A DNA stretch of 64,000 nucleotides from Scatosoma sp900555925 (GTDB taxonomy: Bacteria > Bacillota > Clostridia > Christensenellales > Borkfalkiaceae): the NCBI GenBank assembly GCA_959603585.1, contig CAUGYD010000004.1, forward strand, positions 124,001 through 188,000. Reading direction: 5' to 3'. The notes beneath the pieces are model-generated. The model was not told the origin of the DNA. It did not search any database and saw only the letters and a program-made list of their open reading frames with translations. This document shows, piece after piece, positions 39,917-49,106 of this stretch. The translations under genes were made by a program, and so were the position numbers. Every line of letters starts with the position of its first letter. Position 1 is the stretch's first letter.

Positions 39917-41725
39917 ATGGCGAAACCCAATCCGCTTCTCAGAAATTTTTGTATTATTGCACATATCGACCACGGCAAGAGCACGCTTGCCGACCGCCTT
40001 ATCGAGCGTACCGGCCAAGTCTCCAAGAGGGACATGGAGGAGCAGCTCCTCGACAGTATGGACATCGAGCGGGAGCGCGGCATCACGATCAAACTTACGC
40101 CCGTCCGCATGTATTATACGGCGAAGGACGGAAAGGAATATGAATTCAACCTCATCGACACGCCGGGACATGTGGATTTTACGTACGAAGTCAGCCGTTC
40201 TCTGGCGGCGTGCGAAGGCGCGATCCTCGTGGTGGACGCCACGCAGGGGGTAGAGGCGCAGACGCTTGCGAACGTCTATCTCGCGATAGAGAATAATCTC
40301 GAAATTTTGCCCGTCGTCAATAAAATCGACCTTCCCAGCGCGCGCGTGGACGAGGCGAAAAAGGAAATCGAAGAGGTCATCGGGCTGGATGCGAGTTATG
40401 CGCCCTGCGTATCCGCCAAAGAGGGATTGAATATAGACGATCTCCTCGAAGCGATCGTCAAATATTTCCCGCCTCCCGACGGGGATACGGACAAGCCGCT
40501 CAAAGCGCTCATTTTCGACAGCTACTACGACAATTATAAAGGGGTCATTCTCTTCGTCCGCCTCAAAGACGGCAGAGTGAAGGTCGGGGATAAAATCAAG
40601 ACCTTCCTTTCCGATACCGTGTACGACGTCACGGAGGTAGGCGCCTTTGCCCCTAATCTCCTTCCGAAAGCCGAGCTCGCCGCGGGCGAGGTCGGCTATA
40701 TTGCGGCTTCCATTAAATCCATTCAGGACGTGGCGGTAGGCGATACGGTGACTTTTGCGCTCAATCCCGCGGCCGAGCCGCTCCCCGGGTATAAAAAAGT
40801 ACAGCCGGTGGTGTTCTGCGGTATTTATCCTCTGGACGGGAGCCGCTTCAACGACCTGAAAGACGCGATTATGAAATTACAGCTCAACGACGCGTCCCTG
40901 ATTTTTGAACCCGATACTTCCGTGGCGCTCGGCTTCGGGTTCCGATGCGGATTTTTGGGGCTCTTGCACATGGAGATCATTCAGGAGCGGATAGAGCGGG
41001 AGTTTAATCTCGAAATCATCACTACGGCGCCCAGCGTCAGCTATCTCGTGCATAAGACGGACGGAACGGAATTTTTCGTGGACAATCCTTCTCACCTGCC
41101 CGAACCCTCCGACATCGAGTATATGGAGGAGCCTATCGTCAAGGCGGATATCTATACGCCGCCCGACTATATGGGACCCGTGATGGATCTCTGTAAAGAA
41201 AAGCGCGGGGTATTCAAGAATATGACCTATCTCGACGAACGCCGCGTAAAGCTGGAATACACGCTTCCCTTAAACGAAATCGTCTATGACTTTTTCGACG
41301 GACTCAAATCGCGGACGAAAGGATACGCCAGTTTCGATTATGAAATTGCGGGTTACGAGCGTTCCAAATTGGTCAAATTGGATATTCTTTTGAACGGAGA
41401 AGTATGCGACGCGCTTTCGACCATCGTTTTCGAAGACAGAGCCTACGAGCGGGGACGGACGCTGTGCGAAAATTTGAAGGAAGCCATTCCCCGTCAGTTG
41501 TTCGAGGTTCCCGTACAGGCGGCAATCGGCGGAAAAATTATCGCCCGCGAGACGGTGAAAGCGGTTCGGAAGGACGTCCTCGCCAAGTGTTACGGCGGAG
41601 ACATCACGAGAAAGCGCAAGCTCCTCGAAAAGCAGAAGGAGGGGAAAAAGCGCATGCGCCAGGTCGGAAGCGTGCAGGTTCCATCCGAAGTGTTCATGGA
41701 AATTCTCAAAACGAATAAGGATTGA
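39917..41725 (+). CDS. lepA: Elongation factor 4 (back-translocating GTPase)
   Basis: 602 residues. The G domain has IAHIDHGKSTLADRL, ERERGITIK, DTPGHVDF and NKIDLP; an EF-G-like domain II to IV series follows, with GFRCGFLGLLHMEIIQERIEREF, and the LepA-specific C-terminal domain ends in KKRMRQVGSVQVPSEVFMEIL. It remodels stalled ribosomes. The short distance to the MGMT-like gene and hemW suggests one unit. Confidence 0.97.
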   Translation: MAKPNPLLRNFCIIAHIDHGKSTLADRLIERTGQVSKRDMEEQLLDSMDIERERGITIKLTPVRMYYTAKDGKEYEFNLIDTPGHVDFTYEVSRSLAACEGAILVVDATQGVEAQTLANVYLAIENNLEILPVVNKIDLPSARVDEAKKEIEEVIGLDASYAPCVSAKEGLNIDDLLEAIVKYFPPPDGDTDKPLKALIFDSYYDNYKGVILFVRLKDGRVKVGDKIKTFLSDTVYDVTEVGAFAPNLLPKAELAAGEVGYIAASIKSIQDVAVGDTVTFALNPAAEPLPGYKKVQPVVFCGIYPLDGSRFNDLKDAIMKLQLNDASLIFEPDTSVALGFGFRCGFLGLLHMEIIQERIEREFNLEIITTAPSVSYLVHKTDGTEFFVDNPSHLPEPSDIEYMEEPIVKADIYTPPDYMGPVMDLCKEKRGVFKNMTYLDERRVKLEYTLPLNEIVYDFFDGLKSRTKGYASFDYEIAGYERSKLVKLDILLNGEVCDALSTIVFEDRAYERGRTLCENLKEAIPRQLFEVPVQAAIGGKIIARETVKAVRKDVLAKCYGGDITRKRKLLEKQKEGKKRMRQVGSVQVPSEVFMEILKTNKD

Positions 41726-41789
41726 CAGACTCGGGCCGGCTTCAATAAACCGGCAGGAAACGGAAATCGTTTCAAGGCGGAGACGGAAA

Positions 41790-42122
41790 ATGGCGAACTC
41801 TTTTTTCGAGCGCGTATATAAATTGCTGAAACAAATTCCGAAAGGAAAAGTAGTGACTTACGGACAGATCGCGGTCATGCTGGGATGTCCGCGCATGGCG
41901 CGCCAGGTAGGCTATGCGCTGCACGTCAATCCCGAACCGGGGATTATCCCGTGTCATCGGGTGCTCAACCGTTTCGGCGCCCTGGCGCCTGCCTTTGCGT
42001 TCGGCGGAGCGGAGGTACAGGCGGCGCTGCTCGAAGCGGAGGGCATAGAGGTGCGGGAGGACTTTACGGTAGATCTCGATAAATACCGTTGGGACGGCAA
42101 GGAGGCCGTCGTGGATTTTTAA
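41790..42122 (+). CDS. MGMT/Ogt-like DNA-binding domain protein with active-site Cys
   Basis: 110 residues comprising only the C-terminal DNA-binding and transferase domain of O6-alkylguanine-DNA alkyltransferases: FFERVYKLLKQIPKGKVVTYGQIAVMLG, then the active-site loop PCHRVLN. Alkyltransferase-like (ATL) proteins of the same size carry Trp instead of this Cys; here Cys is kept, so alkyl transfer remains possible. The N-terminal domain of classical MGMT is absent. The stop is followed within 9 bases by hemW. Confidence 0.88.
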   Translation: MANSFFERVYKLLKQIPKGKVVTYGQIAVMLGCPRMARQVGYALHVNPEPGIIPCHRVLNRFGALAPAFAFGGAEVQAALLEAEGIEVREDFTVDLDKYRWDGKEAVVDF

Positions 42123-42130
42123 GGAGAATT

Positions 42131-43249
42131 ATGGCAGGTATCTATATTCATATCCCGTTTTGCAGACATAAGTGCAGCTATTGCGATTTCGTTTCCTTTC
42201 CCGACAAAATCGACTATGCCGAAGCCTATATGGCCTGTCTGTATAAAGAATTGAAAATGCGCGGTAAAGAGCTGCGGGATTATACTTTCGATACGGTGTA
42301 TTTCGGCGGCGGAACGCCTTCCTATATTCCGCCGAAGCTCATTCTCGGCGCGATGAATCAGATACGCAAGTGTTTTACGCTTTCAAAGGACGCGGAAGTG
42401 ACGCTGGAACTCAATCCGGGTACGATCGGGGAGAGTAAAGTAAAGATTTATAAAGAAGCGGGGATCAACCGCTATTCGATAGGGCTTCAAACGGCGATAG
42501 ACGAACAGCTCGCGGATATCGGACGTATCCATAACGTTCGGGACTACGTATACGCGACGAAACTTCTGAAAGGGGAAAATTTCAGCACCGACGTCATGCT
42601 CGGTCTGAAAAATCAGAGTAAAGAAGACATCGGAAAGACGATAGAGCTCGCGGCGGCATGCGGTTCGAAACACATATCCATGTATGCGTTGACGGTGGAG
42701 GACGGCACGCCCATATATACCGATTATCTCAACGGGGAGCTTCCCGATTCGGACGAAGTCGCGGATATGTACGATTTCGGAAGAGCGCTCCTCAAAAAAT
42801 TCGGCTTCGAGCGTTACGAGATTTCCAATTTTGCAAAGCCGGGCTTTGAGAGCAGACATAATCTCAATTATTGGAAACGGGGCGAATATATCGGTTTCGG
42901 CGTGGCGGCAAGCTCCTTCATGAAGGGAAAGAGGTTTACGAATACCTTTAATTTGGATGAATACATGAAATGCATCATTTCCGGCTTTTATCCCGCGATA
43001 GACTGCGAGGAGGTCTCGGAAACCGATGCAAAATTTGAATTTATCATGCTCGCCTTGCGTACGAAGTACGGCGTTTCGCTTTCGGAGTATGAAAAGAGCT
43101 TCGGCAGCTCGCTCGAAGCGGATTTCCCCAAAGCATTGGAAAAGAGCGGCCGTTACCTCGAACGGGAAGGGGATACGCTGAGAATCAAAGACGAGTATTT
43201 GTACGTTCAAAACTCCGTGCTCATGCCCTTTATGGAAGAGCATGCGTGA
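42131..43249 (+). CDS. hemW: Radical SAM heme chaperone HemW (HemN-like)
   Basis: 372 residues. The radical SAM cluster motif is CRHKCSYC (Cys about 11, 15, 18) after MAGIYIHIPF; FGGGTPSYI, TLELNPGT, RYSIGLQT and KHISMYALTVEDGTPIY follow, and the HemN C-terminal domain ends the protein. HemW inserts heme into respiratory proteins in some bacteria; lepA-hemW adjacency is common in Bacillota. I start at 42131, after an AAGGAG site; the frame extends to 42089, inside the MGMT-like gene. The 257 bases that follow hold no gene I can support. Confidence 0.93.
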   Translation: MAGIYIHIPFCRHKCSYCDFVSFPDKIDYAEAYMACLYKELKMRGKELRDYTFDTVYFGGGTPSYIPPKLILGAMNQIRKCFTLSKDAEVTLELNPGTIGESKVKIYKEAGINRYSIGLQTAIDEQLADIGRIHNVRDYVYATKLLKGENFSTDVMLGLKNQSKEDIGKTIELAAACGSKHISMYALTVEDGTPIYTDYLNGELPDSDEVADMYDFGRALLKKFGFERYEISNFAKPGFESRHNLNYWKRGEYIGFGVAASSFMKGKRFTNTFNLDEYMKCIISGFYPAIDCEEVSETDAKFEFIMLALRTKYGVSLSEYEKSFGSSLEADFPKALEKSGRYLEREGDTLRIKDEYLYVQNSVLMPFMEEHA

Positions 43250-43506
43250 CGCGTGCCTGATTTCATAAACGGGGTATTTCTGCGTTGTCGTTCGGTCGAT
43301 TCCTTTGCAACGTCTTGAACTGCGGGCTTCCGAAAATAGATAATCCTGTTTACGGAATGTGAAAAATCGGTAAGAAATAAAAATTTTTTCCGATTGCCGC
43401 AACCGAGCGAGAAAAGATTTCTACTCTTAATAGAAGAAAATTTTTCAGGATTGGCGGTCGGACGAGCGGAACGGGCGTATAAAAAGAAAAAGGCGGTGAA
43501 TTGGTT

Positions 43507-44451
43507 ATGGAAAAGCTGAATATCCGCCGCGCGGTGGTGACGGGCTGTACGGGAGCGGTGGGAACGGCTCTCGTCAAAGAATTGACAAAGCGCGGCGCGG
43601 AAGTTCTGGCGTTGTGCCGCAAGAGTTCCGAACGGACGTCCCGCCTTGCGGGACTCGAAAACGTAAAGGTCGAAGATTGTCCCTTGGAAAGGTTGAAAGA
43701 ACTGACAAACGGCGGAGGAGAGCCGTTCGACGCCTTTTTCCATCTGGCTTGGTCAGGGACGACGGGGGAAGCGCGGGACGACGTTCGCATGCAAAGCGAC
43801 AATATCCGTTATTCTCTGGACGCCGCGGACGCGGCCGAGAGATTCGGCTGCAAGGTATTCGTGGGGGCGGGGTCGCAGGCGGAATACGGTCCGTCGGGCG
43901 TTCCTCTCAGGCCCGATACGCCGACTTTTCCGAAAAGCGGTTACGGAATGGCAAAGCTCTGTGCGGGGCAGCTCACCCGTTTGGCGTGCCGAAGGAAAGG
44001 AATCAGGCATATTTGGACGAGAATTTTAAGTGTCTACGGTCCTTGTGACGGAAAGGGCAGCATGGTAATGTCGGCGATACAAAAATTTTTGTCGGGGGAA
44101 ACGCCGAAGTTCACGTCGGGGGAGCAGATGTGGGATTACCTGTATTCCGAGGATGCGGCGCGGGCGCTGGTTTCTCTCGCCGAATCGGGAAAGGACGGAG
44201 GCGTGTATCCGATCGGAAGCGGAAAACCGAGGCCGCTCAGGGAGTTTATTTTAGCAATCCGAGACGCGGCGAACGGAGCTGCAAAGGCGGATTTCGGGGC
44301 GTTGCCGTATTCTTCGGAACAGGTGATGTTTCTTTCGGCAGATATCTCGTCCCTTGAAAAAGATATCGATTGGAGGCCTCAGATTTCTTTTGAAGAGGGG
44401 GTTCAAAGAACGGTGAATTGGTTCAAGCAGGAAAGTATCTTCTCCGCGTAA
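43507..44451 (+). CDS. NAD(P)-dependent epimerase/reductase, probable last step to a CDP-3,6-dideoxyhexose
   Basis: 314 residues of the extended SDR family. The nucleotide-binding loop is VTGCTGAVGTAL; FFHLAWSGTTGEARDD, GAGSQAEYG and the catalytic YGMAK (Tyr-x3-Lys) follow. RfbJ and RfbS, which reduce CDP-4-keto-3,6-dideoxyglucose to CDP-abequose or CDP-paratose, are of this type, and rfbF, rfbG and rfbH follow downstream, so this is a likely role; it is inferred from context. The ATG at 43507 follows AAGGCGGTG; a TTG at 43501 is an alternative. Confidence 0.7.
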   Translation: MEKLNIRRAVVTGCTGAVGTALVKELTKRGAEVLALCRKSSERTSRLAGLENVKVEDCPLERLKELTNGGGEPFDAFFHLAWSGTTGEARDDVRMQSDNIRYSLDAADAAERFGCKVFVGAGSQAEYGPSGVPLRPDTPTFPKSGYGMAKLCAGQLTRLACRRKGIRHIWTRILSVYGPCDGKGSMVMSAIQKFLSGETPKFTSGEQMWDYLYSEDAARALVSLAESGKDGGVYPIGSGKPRPLREFILAIRDAANGAAKADFGALPYSSEQVMFLSADISSLEKDIDWRPQISFEEGVQRTVNWFKQESIFSA

Positions 44452-44495
44452 AAAAATTTGACAAAAATCGAAAATTCGTAGGGGGGGGTAAATAG

Positions 44496-44524
44496 TTGCA
44501 TTTTGTAAGCAATTGTACTATAAT
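44496..44524 (+). promoter_or_regulatory. Promoter of the rfb polysaccharide operon
   Basis: TTGCAT, 17-base spacer, TATAAT. A run of eight G (44481-44488) ends 7 bases upstream of the -35 box. In the leader, TGTTAC (44534-44539) and GTAACA (44555-44560) form an inverted repeat. Confidence 0.7.
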
Positions 44525-44585
44525 AAAAAATGTTGTTACAATTTTATTACAATCGTAACAGCAGAGACGGAGAGAGTCGAAAAAC

Positions 44586-45920
44586 ATGAAAAAATTCCCT
44601 TTGGACGGAAGCGTGTTTGAAGAAAAGGACAAGCTGGTTTCCCTGTTAAAAAATATTCTTCTCTTTACGGCTGCAATCGGCGGGGGCGTCGCGTTGATTT
44701 ATTTGCTTTATCTCGCGGCGAACGCTTACGCGGGTACGGGAGTTAAGTTTTTTTATCCTCGCCTTTTCGGGGATTTTACGCAGGTAGCCTATTATTCTAT
44801 TCGGAAAGACGCATATCTTTTAGAGGGCGGTTCTTCCTATTCTGCTTTGAGTCTTTTATTACTGGCTCCCTTCGCCTTGATTTTCAAAAAGGATTTAGAC
44901 AAAATAGAGTATGTCGTTGAATCCGCCGAGTGGGGCGTTCCGAATATGCAGATTATTTCCTCCTGGCGGTTTTGGGTGGCATTTCTGCTTTATCAGACTG
45001 TTTGTTTTATCTGCATTTATTTTTTAATACGTCGCATGGTGGGGAACAATAAGAAAGAGGGAAAAGACATTTTTTTGATTTTTTTGTGTTGTGCCCCGAA
45101 CATATATGCGCTTAAACGAGGAAACATTATTCTCGCAGCCTTAATTTTCGCATTGATTTTTTTGAATTGGTATAGAGATGAAAAGGCTTGGAAAAGAGAA
45201 GCGGCGATTTTGTCTCTTGCCGTGTCGGGCGTACTGAAATTGTATCCGCTATTTTTCTGTGCCTTTTTGCTTCACGATAAAAAATGGTTCAGGACGGCGA
45301 GGATGTTTTTTTACTTTTTCCTTTTATACCTGCTGCCGATACTTTTTTATGAAGGAGGATTTTCTGCTTATTTTGAGAATCTTTTAGCATTCGCGGGCGG
45401 GAAGGAAGCAATTCTTCATCGCAGTAACATATCGCTGGCTTCGTTTTTATATAAAATCGTTTATCAAATTGCACATTTTTTTCATACGGTTCCTCCTGTT
45501 TGGGTGAATGATGTTTGCATTGTGCTCGGTTTTATATTTCTATTTTTTTTGGCTGTTGCCGCAGTGGTGACGGAAGATTCTCTTAAAAGGTCACTCCTTT
45601 CGGCTTGCGCGATCGCCCTTGTTCCTTCCGTCAGTTATTGTTATGTGGCGATTTTTGCTTTAATTCCTTTTATAGAATATCTGAAAGAATTTGAAAAACG
45701 CAATAAGAAGGAAAATAAGGTATTTTTATTGAGTTGCTTACTGCTTTTTTTCTATCCGCTTTATTCGGAATTTTCAAATAAGCTTTTGTTTTCCGTCGGT
45801 GCGATGGTATTTATTCTTCTCGGCATAGTCGCTTGCGTAAAAATATTCAGACAGGGGGAATTCGGACGCTATATGTCCGGCCTTAAAAAACAATTTCGGA
45901 AAGAGGAAGAACGTCAATGA
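44586..45920 (+). CDS. Polytopic membrane glycosyltransferase (GT87/DUF2029-like)
   Basis: 444 residues with about ten hydrophobic segments. A membrane helix at about 22-46 is followed by an outer loop with FYPRLFGDFTQVAYYS, then helices with LKRGNIILAALIFALIFLNW, the pattern seen in polyprenyl-phosphate-sugar-dependent GT87 enzymes. Such enzymes add sugars outside the membrane. The gene is clearly richer in A and T than rfbF and rfbG, which suggests a separate origin. First gene after the operon promoter; its stop overlaps the rfbF start by 4 bases. Confidence 0.72.
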   Translation: MKKFPLDGSVFEEKDKLVSLLKNILLFTAAIGGGVALIYLLYLAANAYAGTGVKFFYPRLFGDFTQVAYYSIRKDAYLLEGGSSYSALSLLLLAPFALIFKKDLDKIEYVVESAEWGVPNMQIISSWRFWVAFLLYQTVCFICIYFLIRRMVGNNKKEGKDIFLIFLCCAPNIYALKRGNIILAALIFALIFLNWYRDEKAWKREAAILSLAVSGVLKLYPLFFCAFLLHDKKWFRTARMFFYFFLLYLLPILFYEGGFSAYFENLLAFAGGKEAILHRSNISLASFLYKIVYQIAHFFHTVPPVWVNDVCIVLGFIFLFFLAVAAVVTEDSLKRSLLSACAIALVPSVSYCYVAIFALIPFIEYLKEFEKRNKKENKVFLLSCLLLFFYPLYSEFSNKLLFSVGAMVFILLGIVACVKIFRQGEFGRYMSGLKKQFRKEEERQ

Positions 45921-46687
45921 AAGTAGTTATCCTTGCGGGCGGCTTCGGCACCCGTATCAGCGAGGAATCCCATTTGAAGCCTAAGCCGATGGTAGAAATC
46001 GGCGATAAGCCTATTCTTTGGCATATCATGAAGGAATATTCTCATTACGGATTCAATGAATTTATCATCTGTCTCGGCTATAAGGGAGGAGAGATCAAAA
46101 GATTTTTCTCCGACTATTATCTGTATCAGTCGGATGTAACGATCAATCTTCAAACGGACGAATATACATATCACCGCAGCGCTTCGGAGCCTTGGAAGGT
46201 AACTTTGGCGGAAACGGGACTCTATACGATGACGGGCGGCCGCATCAAGCGGGTAAAGGAGTACATCGGGAACGAGACGTTTCTTCTCACCTACGGGGAC
46301 GGGGTAAGCGATGTAAATATTGCGGATACCGTGCGTTTTCATAGACAGCACGGGAAATTGCTGACCATGACGACGGTCAACGTCGCTTCGAGATTCGGGG
46401 TAATAAAGCCCGATAAAAACGGTCTCATTAAAAGTTTCCGCGAAAAAGCGGACAGTGACGGTTCGCTCATCAATGCGGGATATATGGTCTGCGAACCGGA
46501 GGTGCTCGATTATATATCGGGAGATGATACGATTTTTGAAAAAGAACCTTTGGAAACGCTCGCAAAGGAAGGGCAGCTTATGGCATATCGGCATGACGGA
46601 TTTTGGAAATGTATGGATACCATGCGCGATAAAGAGCAGTTGGAAGCCCTTTGGTGTACGGGCAGAGCGGAGTGGAAAACATGGTAA
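45917..46687 (+). CDS. rfbF: Glucose-1-phosphate cytidylyltransferase
   Basis: Makes CDP-glucose from glucose-1-phosphate and CTP. The 256 residues open MKVVILAGGFGTRISEESHLKPKPMVEIGDKPILWHIM, the nucleotidyltransferase signature with the Lys residues typical of RfbF; GYMVCEPEVLDYI and DGFWKCMDTMRDK follow. Length matches. First enzyme of the CDP-3,6-dideoxyhexose pathway, and coupled to rfbG by a 7-base overlap. Confidence 0.95.
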   Translation: MKVVILAGGFGTRISEESHLKPKPMVEIGDKPILWHIMKEYSHYGFNEFIICLGYKGGEIKRFFSDYYLYQSDVTINLQTDEYTYHRSASEPWKVTLAETGLYTMTGGRIKRVKEYIGNETFLLTYGDGVSDVNIADTVRFHRQHGKLLTMTTVNVASRFGVIKPDKNGLIKSFREKADSDGSLINAGYMVCEPEVLDYISGDDTIFEKEPLETLAKEGQLMAYRHDGFWKCMDTMRDKEQLEALWCTGRAEWKTW

Positions 46688-47733
46688 ATCTACGGGAATT
46701 TTATAAAAATAAACGAGTTTTGATAACCGGACATACGGGTTTCAAAGGCAGCTGGCTGACCTTTTGGCTGCATGAAATGGACGCGGAAGTATGTGGGTAT
46801 GCCTTGGAAGCACCGAAAGATTCCCTCTATGACCTTATCGACGGAGACGGCTTGTGTGTCTCCCGCATCGGCGACATTGCGGATTTCGAGCATTTGAAAG
46901 AAGTATTTGACGCCTTTTCTCCCGAAATCGTCTTTCATTTGGCGGCTCAGCCGATCGTGCGGGAAGGCTATCGCGCTCCGCGGACGACCTATCTCACCAA
47001 CGTAATGGGGACTGTCAATCTTTTGGAGTGTATCAGATTGAACGGAAAAGTGCGGTCTTTTCTCAATGTGACGACGGATAAAGTTTATAAGAACGAGGAA
47101 TGGGAATGGGGGTACCGCGAGAGCGAACCGCTCGACGGATACGATCCCTATTCCAACAGTAAATCCTGTTCGGAATTGGCGACGCATGCCTATAAGAATT
47201 CTTTTTTGGGCGCGGCGGGGACGGCAGTTTCTACTGCGCGGGCGGGCAACGTGATCGGCGGGGGAGATTTTGCTCCCGACAGAATCATTCCCGATTGTGT
47301 GCGCGCGGCTTCGGCGGGGGAGAACATTGTCGTGAGAAATCCGTATTCCGTTCGGCCGTATCAGCACGTTTTGGAACCTCTGTCGGCGTATCTGACGATT
47401 GCGGCGGAACAGTTCGTGGACGGAAAAAAAGCGGGATATTACAATGTGGGGCCGAATGAGGACGATTGTTGCCGTACGGGCGCTTTGGTGGAAATTTTTA
47501 TCCGCGCATGGGGAGAAGGAATCGGGTGGATAGACAGGCACGACGGCGGTCCGCACGAAGCGAACTTTCTCAAACTCGATTGCTCGAAAATAAAAAGGAC
47601 CTTTGATTGGAAACCGCGCTGGAATATAAAGTCGGCGGTGGAAAAGACCGTGGAATGGGAAAAATGCCACCTTTCGGGCGGAGATCTCAGGACCTGTATG
47701 AAAAGACAGATATGCGAATTTATAAACGGGTGA
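46681..47733 (+). CDS. rfbG: CDP-glucose 4,6-dehydratase
   Basis: Converts CDP-glucose to CDP-4-keto-6-deoxyglucose. The 350 residues have TGHTGFKGSWLTFWL for NAD binding, VFHLAAQPIVREGY, the catalytic DPYSNSKSCSEL (Tyr-x3-Lys) and ARAGNVIGGGDFAPDRIIPD, all RfbG-like. I start at 46681 (MVNLREFYKNKRVLITG), after GGAG; the open frame from 46651 lies inside rfbF. Confidence 0.95.
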   Translation: MVNLREFYKNKRVLITGHTGFKGSWLTFWLHEMDAEVCGYALEAPKDSLYDLIDGDGLCVSRIGDIADFEHLKEVFDAFSPEIVFHLAAQPIVREGYRAPRTTYLTNVMGTVNLLECIRLNGKVRSFLNVTTDKVYKNEEWEWGYRESEPLDGYDPYSNSKSCSELATHAYKNSFLGAAGTAVSTARAGNVIGGGDFAPDRIIPDCVRAASAGENIVVRNPYSVRPYQHVLEPLSAYLTIAAEQFVDGKKAGYYNVGPNEDDCCRTGALVEIFIRAWGEGIGWIDRHDGGPHEANFLKLDCSKIKRTFDWKPRWNIKSAVEKTVEWEKCHLSGGDLRTCMKRQICEFING

Positions 47734-47745
47734 ATACAGCGAATA

Positions 47746-49074
47746 ATGGACAATAAAGAACGAGATAAAAAAGAAATTTTGCGCCTCGTGGCGGAATACT
47801 GCAATAAATATCATAAACCGAAAGCCTTTTGTGAGGGAGATAAAATTCACTATGCGGCACGGGTGTACGGCGAAGAAGAGATGACCAATCTCGTGGACAG
47901 CGCCCTCGATTTTTGGCTGACTTCGGGCGAGTATACGGAAAAATTTGAAAACGATTTTGCGGCATTTTTGGGCGTAAAGAAAGCATTTTTGGTCAACAGC
48001 GGTTCGTCTGCGAATCTTCTCGCGTTCATGGCGCTAACCTCTCCTCTTTTGGGCGAACGCAGAATCTGCCGCGGGGACGAAATCATTACGGTTGCGGCGG
48101 GTTTTCCGACCACCGTTACTCCCGCCATTCAGTACGGAGCGGTTCCCGTATTCGTGGATATCACCATTCCGCAATACAATATCGATGTTTCGATGCTGGA
48201 AAGAGCGCTGTCCCCTAAGACCAAGGCGGTAATGATAGCGCATACGTTGGGAAACCCGTTCGACCTTTCCGCCGTGAAAGCCTTCTGCGAAAGAAATCGT
48301 CTGTGGCTGGTAGAGGACAACTGCGATGCGCTCGGTTCCAAGTACACGATAGACGGACAGGAGAAATATACGGGTACGATCGGCGATATCGGCACGTCGA
48401 GCTTTTATCCCCCGCATCATATTACGATGGGGGAAGGCGGGGCGGTCTATACGAGTAATTTGCTCCTTGCGAAAATCATTCGTTCGTTCCGCGATTGGGG
48501 CAGAGACTGCGTTTGTCCCTCCGGTACGGATAACCTGTGCAGTCATCGTTTTGACAGACAATACGGGGAACTGCCGCTGGGTTACGATCATAAGTATGTT
48601 TATTCGCATTTTGGATATAATCTGAAAGCTACGGATATGCAGGCCGCCATCGGCTGTGCTCAGCTCAAACGGATAGAGGACTTTGCCGCGCGTCGCCGTC
48701 ATAATTTTTCCCGCTTGAAAGAGGGCTTGAAAGGGTATACGGATAAAATCATACTTCCCGAGGCCTGCCCTTCCTCCGAGCCGAGCTGGTTCGGCTTTCT
48801 CATTACCTGTAAAGAGGGTGTGGATGCGAATAAAGTCGTGGAATATATTGAAAAACGCGGCGTGCAGACGCGTCGGCTGTTTGCGGGAAATCTGACAAAA
48901 CATCCCTGTTTCGACGAAATGCGAAAGACGGGAGAAGGGTACCGAATCGTCGGAAAGCTCGAAAATACGGACAGGATTACTACATCTACGTTTTGGGTCG
49001 GCGTCTATCCGGGCATGACGGACGAAATGACGGATTATATGCTGAAAGTAATAAAGGAAGCGTTGTCGCTGTAA
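47746..49074 (+). CDS. rfbH: CDP-4-keto-6-deoxyglucose 3-dehydrase (E1, RfbH)
   Basis: A PMP- and 2Fe-2S-dependent dehydrase that, with an E3 reductase, removes the C3 hydroxyl. The 442-residue protein belongs to the DegT/AryC1 aminotransferase fold but has His in place of the PLP Lys (SFYPPHHITMGEGGA). The cluster ligands are present: NCDALGS, then DCVCPSGTDNLC, with 61 residues between first and second Cys where the Yersinia enzyme has 57. KATDMQAAIG follows. No E3 reductase gene is in the window. Confidence 0.93.
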   Translation: MDNKERDKKEILRLVAEYCNKYHKPKAFCEGDKIHYAARVYGEEEMTNLVDSALDFWLTSGEYTEKFENDFAAFLGVKKAFLVNSGSSANLLAFMALTSPLLGERRICRGDEIITVAAGFPTTVTPAIQYGAVPVFVDITIPQYNIDVSMLERALSPKTKAVMIAHTLGNPFDLSAVKAFCERNRLWLVEDNCDALGSKYTIDGQEKYTGTIGDIGTSSFYPPHHITMGEGGAVYTSNLLLAKIIRSFRDWGRDCVCPSGTDNLCSHRFDRQYGELPLGYDHKYVYSHFGYNLKATDMQAAIGCAQLKRIEDFAARRRHNFSRLKEGLKGYTDKIILPEACPSSEPSWFGFLITCKEGVDANKVVEYIEKRGVQTRRLFAGNLTKHPCFDEMRKTGEGYRIVGKLENTDRITTSTFWVGVYPGMTDEMTDYMLKVIKEALSL

Positions 49075-49106
49075 AGGGCGGCCGCGGGATTGGTTTTACG
49101 GAGATT

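Noticed and set aside
43250..43506. A gene or promoter in the 257 bases between hemW and the epimerase gene
   Set aside because: No ORF with a ribosome site and no convincing -35/-10 pair; only the ribosome site of the next gene is clear.
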